64,000 nucleotides of DNA from Panicum virgatum (Eukaryota > Streptophyta > Magnoliopsida > Poales > Poaceae), in assembly GCF_016808335.1 (NCBI RefSeq), contig NC_053149.1, forward strand, positions 14,187,714 to 14,251,713, given 5' to 3'. The translations under genes were made by a program, and so were the position numbers. This document shows, piece by piece, positions 37,893 through 52,133 of this stretch (its first letter is position 1; every line of letters starts with the position of its first letter). A model generated the notes under the pieces. The model was not told the origin of the DNA and did no database searches. It was given only the letters and a program-made list of their open reading frames with translations.

Positions 37893-38275
37893 TCATGACA
37901 TGAAATCATCTAGGTCGTCATCCCAGTTGACAGATGGTGGTGCTGCAGGTGGTGTAGTATGGCTCGACGAACCTCTTGCATTTCTCTTTCTCTTTTCTGG
38001 ATCTACGTTCATGTACAGGGGGAGGAACATCATGTGTTGGAGGCCATGGTTTGGGGGGCATGAAGTCATCCATGTCGTCATTCCAGTTAACACAAGTTTG
38101 TGCTGCAAGTGATGCAACATGACTTGATGAACCTCTTTTCTTTCCCTTTGTCTCTTTTCTGATTCTAGGTTCATGTAAAGGGGGAGGAACATCATGTGTT
38201 GGATGCCATGGTTTGGGGGGGCATGAAGTCATCCATGTCGTCATCCCAGTTAACACAAGTTGGTGGTTGAGGTGC
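37893..38275 (-). pseudogene. MULE second gene, 3' part: tandem VNW-DDMDDFMPP repeats
   Basis: This is the continuation of the minus-strand gene split by the chromovirus: codons resume in phase at 38275 after the shared TGAAG. The segment encodes three tandem units with a period of about 160-163 bp, each with VNWDDDMDDFMPP (or VNWNDDMDDF, VNWDDDLDDF), PW.PTHDVPPP and a Lys/Arg-rich linker followed by GSSSH. The gene ends with DDLDDFMS and TGA at 37893-37895. An extra C in the first unit (seven C against six in the second) and a second length change near 37985 shift the frame, so this copy is broken. The acidic-aromatic repeats look like protein-interaction or activation motifs; I do not recognise them from a named family. 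Confidence 0.7.
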
Positions 38276-38280
38276 TGAAG

Positions 38281-41200
38281 TGAAGCGTCCCCTCATAAGA
38301 GAAGACTTAAATGTGATACAAAACATCAGTCCCAGGAGGCTGATGCCACATTTATTACATCAGATGGTTCAAAACCTTACAAACCTTGGCGGGCACTCGA
38401 TACAGATGATAATAATTATTAACCAAGCTACAACATAACACCAGACTGCAAACCACATGGGGTCTACTACGGGCTCAGAGTACTGCGACAGCGGAGGCAT
38501 CTCGACAGGGCCGGTACCACAGGCAAGGTTGGGTGTAGAACGGTAACCCTACTCGGCGTCGTCTGGCACGAAGTCGGGATCTTCTTCTGTAAAAAGTAAG
38601 AGTGGGGTGAATACAAACGTACTCAGCAAGTCCAACCACACCCACGGTGGGGGTTATGACAGATTAATATGCAAAGGTAAATCAAGGATAAGGTTACGGT
38701 TTAATTTTGCAGAAAAACTATATTTTATGCATGGGTTTGTTTTAAGAAAACCTTTATGAAAAACCAATGTCAGAAGTAACACGGAGTTTCCAATTTTTAA
38801 CCTGCTACCGGACTCCCCGTCCGTCGTAGCACACGGCGCATCTGCCGGACACAATTCCAAAACAACTCACACCAGCCCATCCCAAAGAAACACTAGTTAT
38901 GTGACCACACCGTAACTCGCCCAATACCGTGGGCACGGACTATTCGAATAGATTCTTAACTCTGCAGAGGTGTGCAATTTTGCCCACAAGTAGGATACCA
39001 CAACTCGAACACCGTCGTGTCGGTGTAGATCCCAACATAGCCATTACCCACCATAGCTAAGCCTGACTAGCCATCACGGGATGCACCAAGGGGTCATTGA
39101 CCGTTCACTCAGGTATAACCGGGCATAAGTCACTCTAGGCTTACCCCTTTTCCTTAGTCACCCGTTGCTCTCAGCTCTCCTGATGGCTACCACACCAACT
39201 AGTGGGATTTATGCTACGCCGTTGCCCATTCAACGGTCGAGTGGTTTGCACGATAGTGGAGTTAGGTGAGATGACACACCAACTCGGTCCTTAGATGCGA
39301 CAAGATGGATATCTCCCTTCATTGCCCTGCCACACAGGCATAAGCACACCAATCGGCAATCCACACAGAAATGCCGTCCATCTCGCCCATACTCATCTTT
39401 CGAAAATCCACATTTTATCCCCTCCCATACGCACACATTTTCTTTATAAAATAAAGCATATTATGAGTAAAGTCCTGAGCGTTCTAATATCGATTAACGT
39501 CCAAACAAAATCAGACATTAATCTAGGTGGTCAAGGAATGGTCATCACAAATCAAGGGGTGGCTATCCAACCGTGTTTTCATGCAAGTAAAACATATGCA
39601 ACTTTATAAAACAGGCCATTGGGTTGTGTTTATAAAAACTAGGACAGAAACATGCAACAAGGATGGGATTGAACTTGCCGTCTTCGTAGCCTTCGGGGAA
39701 GTCCTGTCCTTCGGGCTCGGGGTCGCGGAACTGGTCCTCGTTCTCCTGCTCACAGTACTGCTCGTTGACAAGCTCTCCTTCGTTCACTCCGTGGTCTACA
39801 GCGCACACAAACAAGCATCCAATCAATTCAAAGTTCTATCGTTGAGCTCGAAACGGGGACACATGAAATATAGAGTATAGAGTGATAATTTTGAGTGGTT
39901 TCGGAGTGACATGATCAAGACTGGGTTACATTAGGCAGGGTAAAGTTTTGGCTTGATTCGGGGTTATTTGGTACATGAAATGATAGGTTTTATAAAGATT
40001 TGTGGGTCGGTTAAGGGGTCAGGGGCCTATTTGTAATTAACCCGGAGGAGGCAGGGACTTGGTTGTAATTTTTGAAAACACCTGGACTATCCTTGAAGGT
40101 ATAGGGGTATATTCAGAATTATGTCTATAGGTGGAAAGGGTCTGCTTGCAAGTATACTAATGGTGGGGGTATTTCTGCAAAAAGGGCAAAAAAATGATGA
40201 AAGGTTTCTTTAAGAAATAAAGGAAAGGGGGAGGGGTTTTTGGCAAAATCGCCATCCCCTTCCTCCCTCCCACGCTGGGAAACAGGGGGGCGCGTCGGCT
40301 CGCCGGCGGCGGCCGATTTGGCCGCCCTGGACCACGGCGGCGGCCGGGGGTGGGGGAAAAAGGAGCTAGGGGGGCGTGGGGTTCGATTCCCCAGCTCACC
40401 TCGGCTCGGGGCGCGGTGAGGGAGCGGGGCGACGGGAGCGGGCGGCGGCGGCTCTGGTGGCGTGCGGCGGCGGCGCTAGCGCTAGGGAGGAGCGGCTGGA
40501 GGCGGCGGAGGTGGTTGCGGGGATGGCCGGGGGCTCAGGCTCTCTTTTATAGCGGCGCTAAGGCGGTGGCGCGGTGGAGGTGGGTGGCCGGCTCAGCGAG
40601 GTCCGCGGGCGGCCATTAATGGCGTCCCGGCCGCTAGCGGCCGTCGTGGGCGGCTCCCGCGCCGAGGGCGGCGTGGCGGTGTAGGGCGACGGGACTCGAG
40701 CGGCAGTGGCGAGCACAGGGCGTGGCGCAGGCGGCGAGGCGGCGAGCAGTGCCGCACTGTGCGGCCGGACAGGGCAGCGGCGGGCGTCGCGTGGCCGAGC
40801 GTCCGGGTCGAGTGCGCTGGGCGCGTGGGCCAGGTGCGGCGGCGGCTGCTGCGGCTGCACAGCGGCGGGTGGCACGTGGGGCGCAGGGCATCGGCGCAAG
40901 CGGCGAGGGCGGGACGCGGCCCGGCGAGCGGCGCGGCGGTGATGGCGGCCGCGTGGATGCGCGCCGCGCACGGTGTGAGCAGGCGCGTGCGGGCGTGCGC
41001 GTGGGCGGCGGCTTGGCACGACCGGTGTCGCGGCGTGCGGGGCACCGGGCTGGCTCTGGCTGGCGGCCGCGGCGTGGCGTGGTTGGCCCGGGCGCCGGGC
41101 GCCGCGTGCGTGCGCGCGTGCGCGCGTGCGCGTGCGCGCGTGCGTGTGCGCACGGGCAGGCGCGCGCACAGGGGCGAGGTGAGCGAGCTGGGTGAGGCCG

Positions 41201-44200
41201 GGGCCTGGGCGGCGTGGTGCGGGTGCGGGAGGGAGGTGAGGCGCGCGCGCGGGGCAGGCGGCCGGAGCTGGGAGGAAGGGCGAGAGGGATGGCGCGGGGC
41301 AGGCGCGTCGGGGAAGAAGGAGAGGAAGGAGGGAAGGGAGAGAAAAGAAAAAAGAAAAAGGGGAAAAAGAAATGAGAAAAAGGAAAAAGAAATAGAGAAA
41401 AAGAAAATGGGAGAGAGAGGGAAAGGATAAAGGAAGGAGAGGGGGGGCGGTGCGCGCCAGCGGCGACTGCGGCCGCGGTCGGCCACGCGGGTGCGGGCCA
41501 CGGGAGATGGGGCACGCGGACGGAGAGGAAAAAGGAGGGGGGGGCGGGATTCGCGGCGTCCGGTCGCGACGCATCGCGTTGGATGGGAAAGAGATGAGAC
41601 GTGGATTGAATTCGGGTGTCGGGTCAGATCTCCGGGGATCGGGAGATCGGAGCAGGAGGGTTTCCGGGAAGTTAGGGTTAGGGTTTGAGTCGAGCTCAAC
41701 AACAAAAACAAATCTAGCGCATGATTTATTTTGGTGAGTTTTCGGGATGTCACAAACCTACCCCACTTAAAATGAATCTCGTCCTCGAGATTCAGCTGGT
41801 TCCTAAACAGGTGGGGAAACTCCTTCTTCAAAGCGTCTTCTCGTTCCCACGTCGCTTCTTCTACTCCGTGTCTGCTCCACTGGACTCTGCATATCCGTAC
41901 TTCAGAGTTTCTGGTCCTTCTGGTGACCGTGTCGAGAATCTTGACCGGTACTTCTTGATATCGTAGATCCGGCTGTAGATCTATCATTTCCACTGGCACA
42001 TGCTCTGCCTCGGGTACCCTCAAACACCTTCTTAGCTGCGAGACGTGAAATACTGGATGTATATCTGACATTTCTTCTGGTAGCTCCAATCGGTATGCTA
42101 CTGCTCCAACCTTCTTCAGAACTCGGTATGGTCCAATGTACCGAGGGGCCAATTTTCCTTGTACCTGAAACCTTCGGGTTCCTCGAATGGGTGATACCTT
42201 GAGATACACAAAATCTCCTGGGTTGAAGCTTATCTCGCGTCTCTTCTTGTCGGCGTAGCTCTTTTGTCGAGACTGGGCTGCTTTCAGCTTTTCTCTAATC
42301 TCGGCAACTCTTTCTTCTGCTTCCTTTATGAGTGCGGGGCCGACTAGGGCACGTTCTCCAACTTCTGACCACATCAGAGGGGTTCTGCATTTTCTTCCGT
42401 AGAGAGCTTCAAAAGGTGACATGCCCAAGCTTGCTTGGTACCCGTTGTTGTACGAGAACTCAGCATAGGGTAGACTCTGCTCCCAATCTTTGCCATAAGT
42501 GAGGACACACGCCCTCAGCATATCTTCCATAATCTGATTCACCCTTTCTGTCTGGCCATCTGTCTGCGGGTGATAAGCGGAGCTAAAGTCTAGCTTGGTG
42601 CCCATAGCTTTATGCAAACTTTTCCAAAATCTAGAGGTGAACTGGGCCCCTCTATCTGAGACGATTTGACTAGGCACACCATGCAACTTTACTATATTTT
42701 CCACATAGAGCTTGGCTAGCTTCTCTCCGCCGTAGTTGGTCCGTACGGGTATGAAGTGAGCCGCTTTAGTGAGTCGGTCCACTATTACCCATATGGAATC
42801 GTGTCCTTTCTGGGTTCGGGGCAGTCCTACCACAAAATCCATCCCTATTTCATCCCATTTCCAAACTGGAATGGGTAGGGGTTGCAACAATCCTGCCGGC
42901 TTCTGGTGTTCCGCTTTGATTCTCTGGCAAGTATCGCATTGGGCGACGAACCGTGCAATATCTGCCTTCATCCCATTCCACCAATACTTCTGTTTTAAGT
43001 CCATATACATTTTGGTGGATCCCGGGTGAATTGAGTAGGCCGAGTTATGGGCTTCATCTATGATCATCTGCCTGAAATCTCCTTTCTGGGGCACACAAAT
43101 TCTGTCTTTATACCACAACGTTCCCTTATTATCAACTCGAAAGTCTGGGGCCTTATTTTCTCCGGTTTGCCTCCGAATTTCCATCAGTCCTTTGTCCGTT
43201 CTTTGGGCTTTCCTGATTCTTTCCTCCAGAGTGGATTGGACGTTCAGCACTTGGCTGGAGCCTCGAGGGACAATGTGCACATTTAATCGTGCCATTTCTT
43301 CTTGTAAATGGTCATTCTTGGGCCCATAGGATTTCCGACTCAAGGCATCAGCCACTACGTTTGCCTTTCCCGGGTGGTAGTGAATTTCCAAATTATAATC
43401 CTTGACTAGTTCTAGCCATCTTCTCTGCCTCAGGTTTAGGTCTGGTTGGGTGAAGATATACTTCAGACTTTTATGATCGGTAAAAATTTCGCACTTATTT
43501 CCAATCAGATAATGCCTCCAAATCTTAAGTGCGTGCACTACGGCTGCAAGTTCCAAATCATGGGTTGGGTAATTTTGCTCATGAGTCCTGAGCTGACGGG
43601 AAGCATATGCAACGACTTTCCCATCTTGCATCAGTACACAACCCAATCCTTGTCGGGACGCATCACAATAGATGACGAAGTCCCGATGAATATCCGGCAG
43701 GGTTAGCACGGGGGCTGTCGTCAATCTTTGCTTCAACTCCTGGAAACTTCTTTCACACGACTCCGTCCAGATGAACTTCTTTTCTTTCTTGAGCAGCTCT
43801 GTCATGGGCCGGGCTATCTTAGAAAACCCCTCGATGAATCTCCGATAATACCCAGCTAATCCGAGAAAACTCCTGATCTCACTGACATTGGTTGGTTGCT
43901 GCCAGTTGGAGACTGCTTCGACCTTCTCGGGATCCACTGCTACTCCTTCTGCGGTCAGAATGTGACCAAGGAAAGCTACTTTCTCCAGCCAGAACTCACA
44001 CTTGCTAAATTTGGCGTATAGCCTATGCACTCTCAATTTTTCCAGAACTACCCTCAGGTGTTGTTCGTGCTCCTGAATACTCTTCGAGTAAATAAGTATG
44101 TCGTCAATGAAGACTACGACAAACTTATCTAACTCGTCCATAAACACTTTGTTCATGAGGTTCATGAAATAGGCAGGTGCATTTGTCAGTCCAAAAGACA

Positions 44201-47200
44201 TCACCGTAAACTCAAACTGACCATACCGGGTGACAAAAGCTGTTTTCGGGATGTCGCTCTCCCTGATCTTGAGCTGGAAATAACCGGACCTCAGGTCAAT
44301 CTTGGAGAAGTACCTGGCTCCTTTTAACTGGTCAAAAAGGTCATCGATTCTGGGTAGGGGGTACTTGTTTTTGATAGTGACTTCGTTTAGTGCCCGGTAG
44401 TCTACACATAACCTCATACTTCCGTCCTTCTTTTTAACAAATAGAACCGGGGCTCCCCAAGGTGACGAACTTGGCCTGATGAAACCAATCCGTTGTAACT
44501 CTTCTAGTTGTTTCTTTAATTCTGCCAACTCAGAGGCTGCCATCCTATAGGGTCTCTTGGCTATGGGGGCGGTTCCAGGAACAAGATCAATGACAAATTC
44601 TATGTCCCTATCTGGTGGCATACCGGGAAGTTCTTCAGGAAAGACATCAGGGTACTCACTCACTACTGTGACTTCTTCTAAGGACTTGGCTTCCATGCTA
44701 AACACCATCGGGTTTGCTCCACTTTCCCGGGTGTGACAGGTCACTCGGACTCCCTCTGGATTTGTTAGGTGGACTACCTTGTCCGTACAACCTATGAGGC
44801 CATTGTGTTTGCTCAGCCAGTCCATTCCGAGGATCACATCTATCCCTTCTGACTTAAGTACTACTAAGTCTGCTAAAAACTCTACCCCACTTAAATTGAT
44901 CCTTACCCGTAGACAACCCAGTTGACACCTGATGTCTCCTCCGGGCGTCCGGGTTAATAGGGGTGTTTTTAGTAGTACTGTAGGTATTTTATGTTTCTCC
45001 ACAAAACTTGAGGATATGAATGAGTGTGATGCCCCAGAATCGAACAGTACTGTTGCAAGAGTTGAGCTAACTAGGTACTCACCGAGTACAACGCCCTGGG
45101 CTCCTTGAGCTTCCTGTGCGTCGATGTGGTTGACGCGGGCTCGTCCAAAAGACTGCTGGGGTTGCCTCTGCTGGTTGTTGTTGTTGTTGCTGTTGCCACG
45201 GAGGGGCACTCGGTTGGCACCGGTCAGCACTGGCTTGGGTCCGTTTACTGTGTTGGAGAAGGCTGAAGTAGCTGGCCTGTTCTTGGCATAAGGGCAGTCG
45301 GCGATGAAATGCCCCGTCTCTCGGCAGTTGAAACAGGCCCTGACATTGCTGTTGTTGTTGGTGACTTGGCTCGCATTACTCTGTGGGGCCCTCATGGTGT
45401 TCTGGCTTCTGAGCTGTGTGTTAGGGGCCCGTGGTCCTGTCGCTTGGGACTGGGTTCTGTACTGCATTGGGGCTTGGGTCCTTGGTGCATTGTAACTGAA
45501 GCTTCGGGCCTTCTGGGAACGATCCTGCTGGCGGGCCTTACTCTCCAGGAACTTGCGCTTGTTATCCTTTCTTTCATCACTCTTGGCCTTCTCAGTGAGG
45601 ATTGCCTTGTTCATCAGAGTGTTGAAGTCAGGGTAGATTTGAGGGGTGAGCAGGGTCCTGAGTTCTGGATTTAGTCCTTTCTTGAACATATCCTGCTTCT
45701 TCTCGTCGTCGTTCACTTCTTCTGGTGCATAGCGGGCCAATTCCATAAACTGGTGTGTATACTCCTCTACCGTCATATTCCCCTGCTGAAGTGCGCGGAA
45801 TTCATCTGCCTTGCGCTTCATGGTAGCTGAGGGGATGTGATAGCGGCGGAACTCTCTCACGAATTCATTCCAGGTGATGGTGGAGGCATCTCTGGCAGCA
45901 GCGCAGTAATTTTCCCACCAGGCTAAGGCAGTCCCGGTGAGTTGATGTGCTGCCAGAAGGACTTTATCCCGATCTTGGCACCCAAATGGCTCGAGCTTCC
46001 TCTGGATCACGCGGAGCCAGTCATCTGCGTCCAAGGGGTTGCTGGATCCGGCAAAAGTGGGTGGCTTGGCCCTCAGAAAAGCTGTTAGCTTGTCGTTGAA
46101 GGTCTGCTCTCGTGGCTGCCTGTTCATTAGAGCATTGGCCAGTGTCTCCAGTATGAGAGTCTGGTTATGGATCACTTGTGCCAGGTCCACGAAGGGTGGT
46201 GGTGGTGGTAGCTGTGCATCCTGATTTTCTCCTCTGCCCTGACTCACTTCTTGTTCTTCCTGAGGGTGATTTTGCCCGTTAAGGCGCACTCCTGCGTCAG
46301 CAGCTGCAGGGTCCCTGACACGGGAGGCCCTCGTGACGCTTCGGGAAACCATCTGCAGATTTGGTAGGGTTTTTGTGAGATTGAGATTAGGTGATGTTTA
46401 AGTTATTTAATTCGTAATTTTGAAAAAGGTAGAATTAACCTTCTGCCGAAAGACACACACACAAGCAAGCACACAACAAGGCAAACAAGCAACTTTTACT
46501 GAAGCGAGGTAGGATACAACACGGGAACATGACTAGAACGCGTACTACACGTCCGGGTACAGGTTCAAACTAAGGGTACAACTTAAACCGAAAGGGCTAG
46601 AAGGGTACAACAACAGGGTAGAGTTGGACACTCTACTCGCGGGGCGAGTCATCTTCAGGGGTGATACGAGCTTCCGGGGAAACAAACGGCTCGTCGTCCT
46701 CCGGGTTCCCGTTCTCTTGGGGTCGAGCAGCAACTTCTCTTTCTCTGACAGCAGTAGACCCTTCGGGGTTCTCGGGTGGAGCTCGAGGGCTTCCAAAGAG
46801 CGTTCCCCATCCTATGACGGGTGTCCCAAGTAGAACATGGTCTTCTCCGATGGCCGGAACTGGGGTCCCACTCCTGGTCCATTCTTGCATGCGCCGGTCT
46901 CGGGCCTGTCTGAGGCTCTCCTGTGCCACTGCTTCACTGCTGATCGCGGCTGCGGCTCTTGCCTCGGCTTGGGCTGCTCGGACCTGTTGGAGCCTCACCG
47001 CGAGTTCAGCTTGCTCGGCACGATTGGTCTGCTCCCTCAGCAGGTGGGCCTGCTCATCGAAGAGTTGGTCCAAAGCGGCCAGATAGTTAGCCACTTGGTA
47101 CAAAGGGTCTACTTCATGGCGGCGCCGTTCCAGGCTTCTCATGCGGGCTTCCCAAACAGGGGTCCTGATGGCCGGTGGAAAGAATCTCATTGGCGTGGGT

Positions 47201-50200
47201 GCTAGGTGTTCTTCGAAAATCCGGCATAGGTACCGAAGTGCCTTTCGGACAGCCAAGGGATAGGTGTCTTGGTGCCTGAATCCCGTAGCGGTCACTCGCC
47301 ACGACTGGATGTTGGGGTGGCACTCACTTCTGGCGATGACAAGGATCACCCTGCAGCGGAGAGTGCCATGATGCTCGTACTCTCTGCTGTAGTACCTTGG
47401 GCGTTCCGTAACGCCAAGGCTTTCCAGGGCGTTGATCAACAGGCTGGGGAAGCCAGGTGCAGCTTGGCAGTCGCCCTGGGTCCATCCTTCCTCAGCCATC
47501 TGAAAATAAAGATAGAGTGAATATCTTGCGCGAATATTTGTGGTACACAAAGGGGTAGATGGTTTTTATTTATGGCAACACGATGGGGTACAACTTCATG
47601 GGTACATGATTATTAGAGCAAGGGTTCTAGCTTAGAGACTACTCCTATCATGGGGATTCTTCCTCAATTCTAAAGGAGCGCTTCTTCAGTGGGAGGTGCT
47701 GATCCATCACATCATCCTCGGTCTGAGTTCCTTTATCCCAGTGGGTTTCTTCGGGTTCTTCTTCTTCAGTCTGAGTGCCAACGTCCCAATGGGTTTCCAT
47801 GGGTTCCTCCTCTTCTTCGTCTTCCTCTATCCATCCACCTATTCCCCAGCGAGCTTCGTACCTCCGCATCTGAGCTTGGAGAGTGGCTAGCGAGTTCTCG
47901 GCACGTGCGGCCCTTGTCCGCTGCTCCTCCAATTCTGCCTCTTTTTCATCCATTTGGACTTGGAGAGCAGCCAGGGAATACTCGGCGTGGAAAGTCCTCG
48001 ACCGTTGTTCCTCCATCTCCTGGGTTGCTTTTTTTGCTCTGTGGACCTGCTGTTTCAGTTGTGCTGCTTGCTCACGATAGAGCTCATCCAGGCCGGTGAG
48101 GTAGATGGACAGGTGGGATACAGTGTCTTCCAGATCTTCCTCTTCCCTTCCGAGTCCTCTCATTCGGGCGATCCAGGTGCGTCCTCTTCCTTCAGTTGGC
48201 GGGAAGAACCCCATAGGAGTCCGCTGAAGGTGATGCTTGTAGATCACTCGGAGCCGTCGCAGGGCTTTACGGGCGGCTTTCCGATAGGTATCCGGGAAAC
48301 GGAATCCAGTGGTGGAGATGAACCAAGGGTCCACATCAGGATAGCGGGTGCTTCTTGCTATGAAGATCATCAGGTCACACCGAAGAGTACCCTTGGAGTC
48401 GTACTCCCGATAGAGAAACTCTGGCGGATCCACAACTCCAATGCGTTCCAGGCTGAGTATTAACAACTTTGGAAGGCCGGGCTCTGCGAAACAGATTCCG
48501 CCGATCCATCCATTGTCAGCCATCTGGAACAGGGCAAGAACCAAGGGTAAGTGCTTGTGTGAGGAAAGGATTAAGGATAGAAAAGTCCTAAGGTAAAGGG
48601 TATAAAAACGGGTTTCGCTCCTAGGGTCACGTCCTACGGCCAACCTACGGCTCTGATACCACCTGAAGCGTCCCCTCATAAGAGAAGACTTAAATGTGAT
48701 ACAAAACATCAGTCCCAGGAGGCTGATGCCACATTTATTACATCAGATGGTTCAAAACCTTACAAACCTTGGCGGGCACTCGATACAGATGATAATAATT
48801 ATTAACCAAGCTACAACATAACACCAGACTGCAAACCACATGGGGTCTACTACGGGCTCAGAGTACTGCGACAGCGGAGGCATCTCGACAGGGCCGGTAC
48901 CACAGGCAAGGTTGGGTGTAGAACGGTAACCCTACTCGGCGTCGTCTGGCACGAAGTCGGGATCTTCTTCTGTAAAAAGTAAGAGTGGGGTGAATACAAA
49001 CGTACTCAGCAAGTCCAACCACACCCACGGTGGGGGTTATGACAGATTAATATGCAAAGGTAAATCAAGGATAAGGTTACGGTTTAATTTTGCAGAAAAA
49101 CTATATTTTATGCATGGGTTTGTTTTAAGAAAACCTTTATGAAAAACCAATGTCAGAAGTAACACGGAGTTTCCAATTTTTAACCTGCTACCGGACTCCC
49201 CGTCCGTCGTAGCACACGGCGCATCTGCCGGACACAATTCCAAAACAACTCACACCAGCCCATCCCAAAGAAACACTAGTTATGTGACCACACCGTAACT
49301 CGCCCAATACCGTGGGCACGGACTATTCGAATAGATTCTTAACTCTGCAGAGGTGTGCAATTTTGCCCACAAGTAGGATACCACAACTCGAACACCGTCG
49401 TGTCGGTGTAGATCCCAACATAGCCATTACCCACCATAGCTAAGCCTGACTAGCCATCACGGGATGCACCAAGGGGTCATTGACCGTTCACTCAGGTATA
49501 ACCGGGCATAAGTCACTCTAGGCTTACCCCTTTTCCTTAGTCACCCGTTGCTCTCAGCTCTCCTGATGGCTACCACACCAACTAGTGGGATTTATGCTAC
49601 GCCGTTGCCCATTCAACGGTCGAGTGGTTTGCACGATAGTGGAGTTAGGTGAGATGACACACCAACTCGGTCCTTAGATGCGACAAGATGGATATCTCCC
49701 TTCATTGCCCTGCCACACAGGCATAAGCACACCAATCGGCAATCCACACAGAAATGCCGTCCATCTCGCCCATACTCATCTTTCGAAAATCCACATTTTA
49801 TCCCCTCCCATACGCACACATTTTCTTTATAAAATAAAGCATATTATGAGTAAAGTCCTGAGCGTTCTAATATCGATTAACGTCCAAACAAAATCAGACA
49901 TTAATCTAGGTGGTCAAGGAATGGTCATCACAAATCAAGGGGTGGCTATCCAACCGTGTTTTCATGCAAGTAAAACATATGCAACTTTATAAAACAGGCC
50001 ATTGGGTTGTGTTTATAAAAACTAGGACAGAAACATGCAACAAGGATGGGATTGAACTTGCCGTCTTCGTAGCCTTCGGGGAAGTCCTGTCCTTCGGGCT
50101 CGGGGTCGCGGAACTGGTCCTCGTTCTCCTGCTCACAGTACTGCTCGTTGACAAGCTCTCCTTCGTTCACTCCGTGGTCTACAGCGCACACAAACAAGCA

Positions 50201-52133
50201 TCCAATCAATTCAAAGTTCTATCGTTGAGCTCGAAACGGGGACACATGAAATATAGAGTATAGAGTGATAATTTTGAGTGGTTTCGGAGTGACATGATCA
50301 AGACTGGGTTACATTAGGCAGGGTAAAGTTTTGGCTTGATTCGGGGTTATTTGGTACATGAAATGATAGGTTTTATAAAGATTTGTGGGTCGGTTAAGGG
50401 GTCAGGGGCCTATTTGTAATTAACCCGGAGGAGGCAGGGACTTGGTTGTAATTTTTGAAAACACCTGGACTATCCTTGAAGGTATAGGGGTATATTCAGA
50501 ATTATGTCTATAGGTGGAAAGGGTCTGCTTGCAAGTATACTAATGGTGGGGGTATTTCTGCAAAAAGGGCAAAAAAATGATGAAAGGTTTCTTTAAGAAA
50601 TAAAGGAAAGGGGGAGGGGTTTTTGGCAAAATCGCCATCCCCTTCCTCCCTCCCACGCTGGGAAACAGGGGGGCGCGTCGGCTCGCCGGCGGCGGCCGAT
50701 TTGGCCGCCCTGGACCACGGCGGCGGCCGGGGGTGGGGGAAAAAGGAGCTAGGGGGGCGTGGGGTTCGATTCCCCAGCTCACCTCGGCTCGGGGCGCGGT
50801 GAGGGAGCGGGGCGACGGGAGCGGGCGGCGGCGGCTCTGGTGGCGTGCGGCGGCGGCGCTAGCGCTAGGGAGGAGCGGCTGGAGGCGGCGGAGGTGGTTG
50901 CGGGGATGGCCGGGGGCTCAGGCTCTCTTTTATAGCGGCGCTAAGGCGGTGGCGCGGTGGAGGTGGGTGGCCGGCTCAGCGAGGTCCGCGGGCGGCCATT
51001 AATGGCGTCCCGGCCGCTAGCGGCCGTCGTGGGCGGCTCCCGCGCCGAGGGCGGCGTGGCGGTGTAGGGCGACGGGACTCGAGCGGCAGTGGCGAGCACA
51101 GGGCGTGGCGCAGGCGGCGAGGCGGCGAGCAGTGCCGCACTGTGCGGCCGGACAGGGCAGCGGCGGGCGTCGCGTGGCCGAGCGTCCGGGTCGAGTGCGC
51201 TGGGCGCGTGGGCCAGGTGCGGCGGCGGCTGCTGCGGCTGCACAGCGGCGGGTGGCACGTGGGGCGCAGGGCATCGGCGCAAGCGGCGAGGGCGGGACGC
51301 GGCCCGGCGAGCGGCGCGGCGGTGATGGCGGCCGCGTGGATGCGCGCCGCGCACGGTGTGAGCAGGCGCGTGCGGGCGTGCGCGTGGGCGGCGGCTTGGC
51401 ACGACCGGTGTCGCGGCGTGCGGGGCACCGGGCTGGCTCTGGCTGGCGGCCGCGGCGTGGCGTGGTTGGCCCGGGCGCCGGGCGCCGCGTGCGTGCGCGC
51501 GTGCGCGTGCGCGCGTGCGCGTGCGCACGGGCAGGCGCGCGCACAGGGCGAGGTGAGCGAGCTGGGTGAGGCCGGGGCCTGGGCGGCGTGGTGCGGGTGC
51601 GGGAGGGAGGTGAGGCGCGCGCGCGGGGCAGGCGGCCGGAGCTGGGAGGAAGGGCGAGAGGGATGGCGCGGGGCAGGCGCGTCGGGGAAGAAGGAGAGGA
51701 AGGAGGGAAGGGAGAGAAAAGAAAAAAGAAAAAGGGGAAAAAGAAATGAGAAAAAGGAAAAAGAAATAGAGAAAAAGAAAATGGGAGAGAGAGGGAAAGG
51801 ATAAAGGAAGGAGAGGGGGGGCGGTGTGCGCCAGCGGCGACTGCGGCCGCGGTCGGCCACGCGGGTGCGGGCCACGGGAGATGGGGCACGCGGACGGAGA
51901 GGAAAAAGGAGGGGGGGGGGGGGCGGGATTCGCGGCGTCCGGTCGCGACGCATCGCGTTGGATGGGAAAGAGATGAGACGTGGATTGAATTCGGGTGTCG
52001 GGTCAGATCTCCGGGGATCGGGAGATCGGAGCAGGAGGGTTTCCGGGAAGTTAGGGTTAGGGTTTGAGTCGAGCTCAACAACAAAAACAAATCTAGCGCA
52101 TGATTTATTTTGGTGAGTTTTCGGGATGTCACA
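38281..52133 (-). mobile_element. Nested full-length chromovirus (Ty3/gypsy, Tekay-like), 13.85 kb
   Basis: A perfect 5-bp target duplication TGAAG lies at 38276-38280 and 52134-52138. The two LTRs are 3474 and 3470 bp and differ only by a few short-repeat length changes and rare substitutions in the parts I compared, so the insertion is young. Minus-strand order: 5' LTR, primer binding site, accessory ORF1, accessory ORF2, gag-pol with chromodomain, polypurine tract, 3' LTR. It split the second gene of the surrounding MULE. Confidence 0.95.
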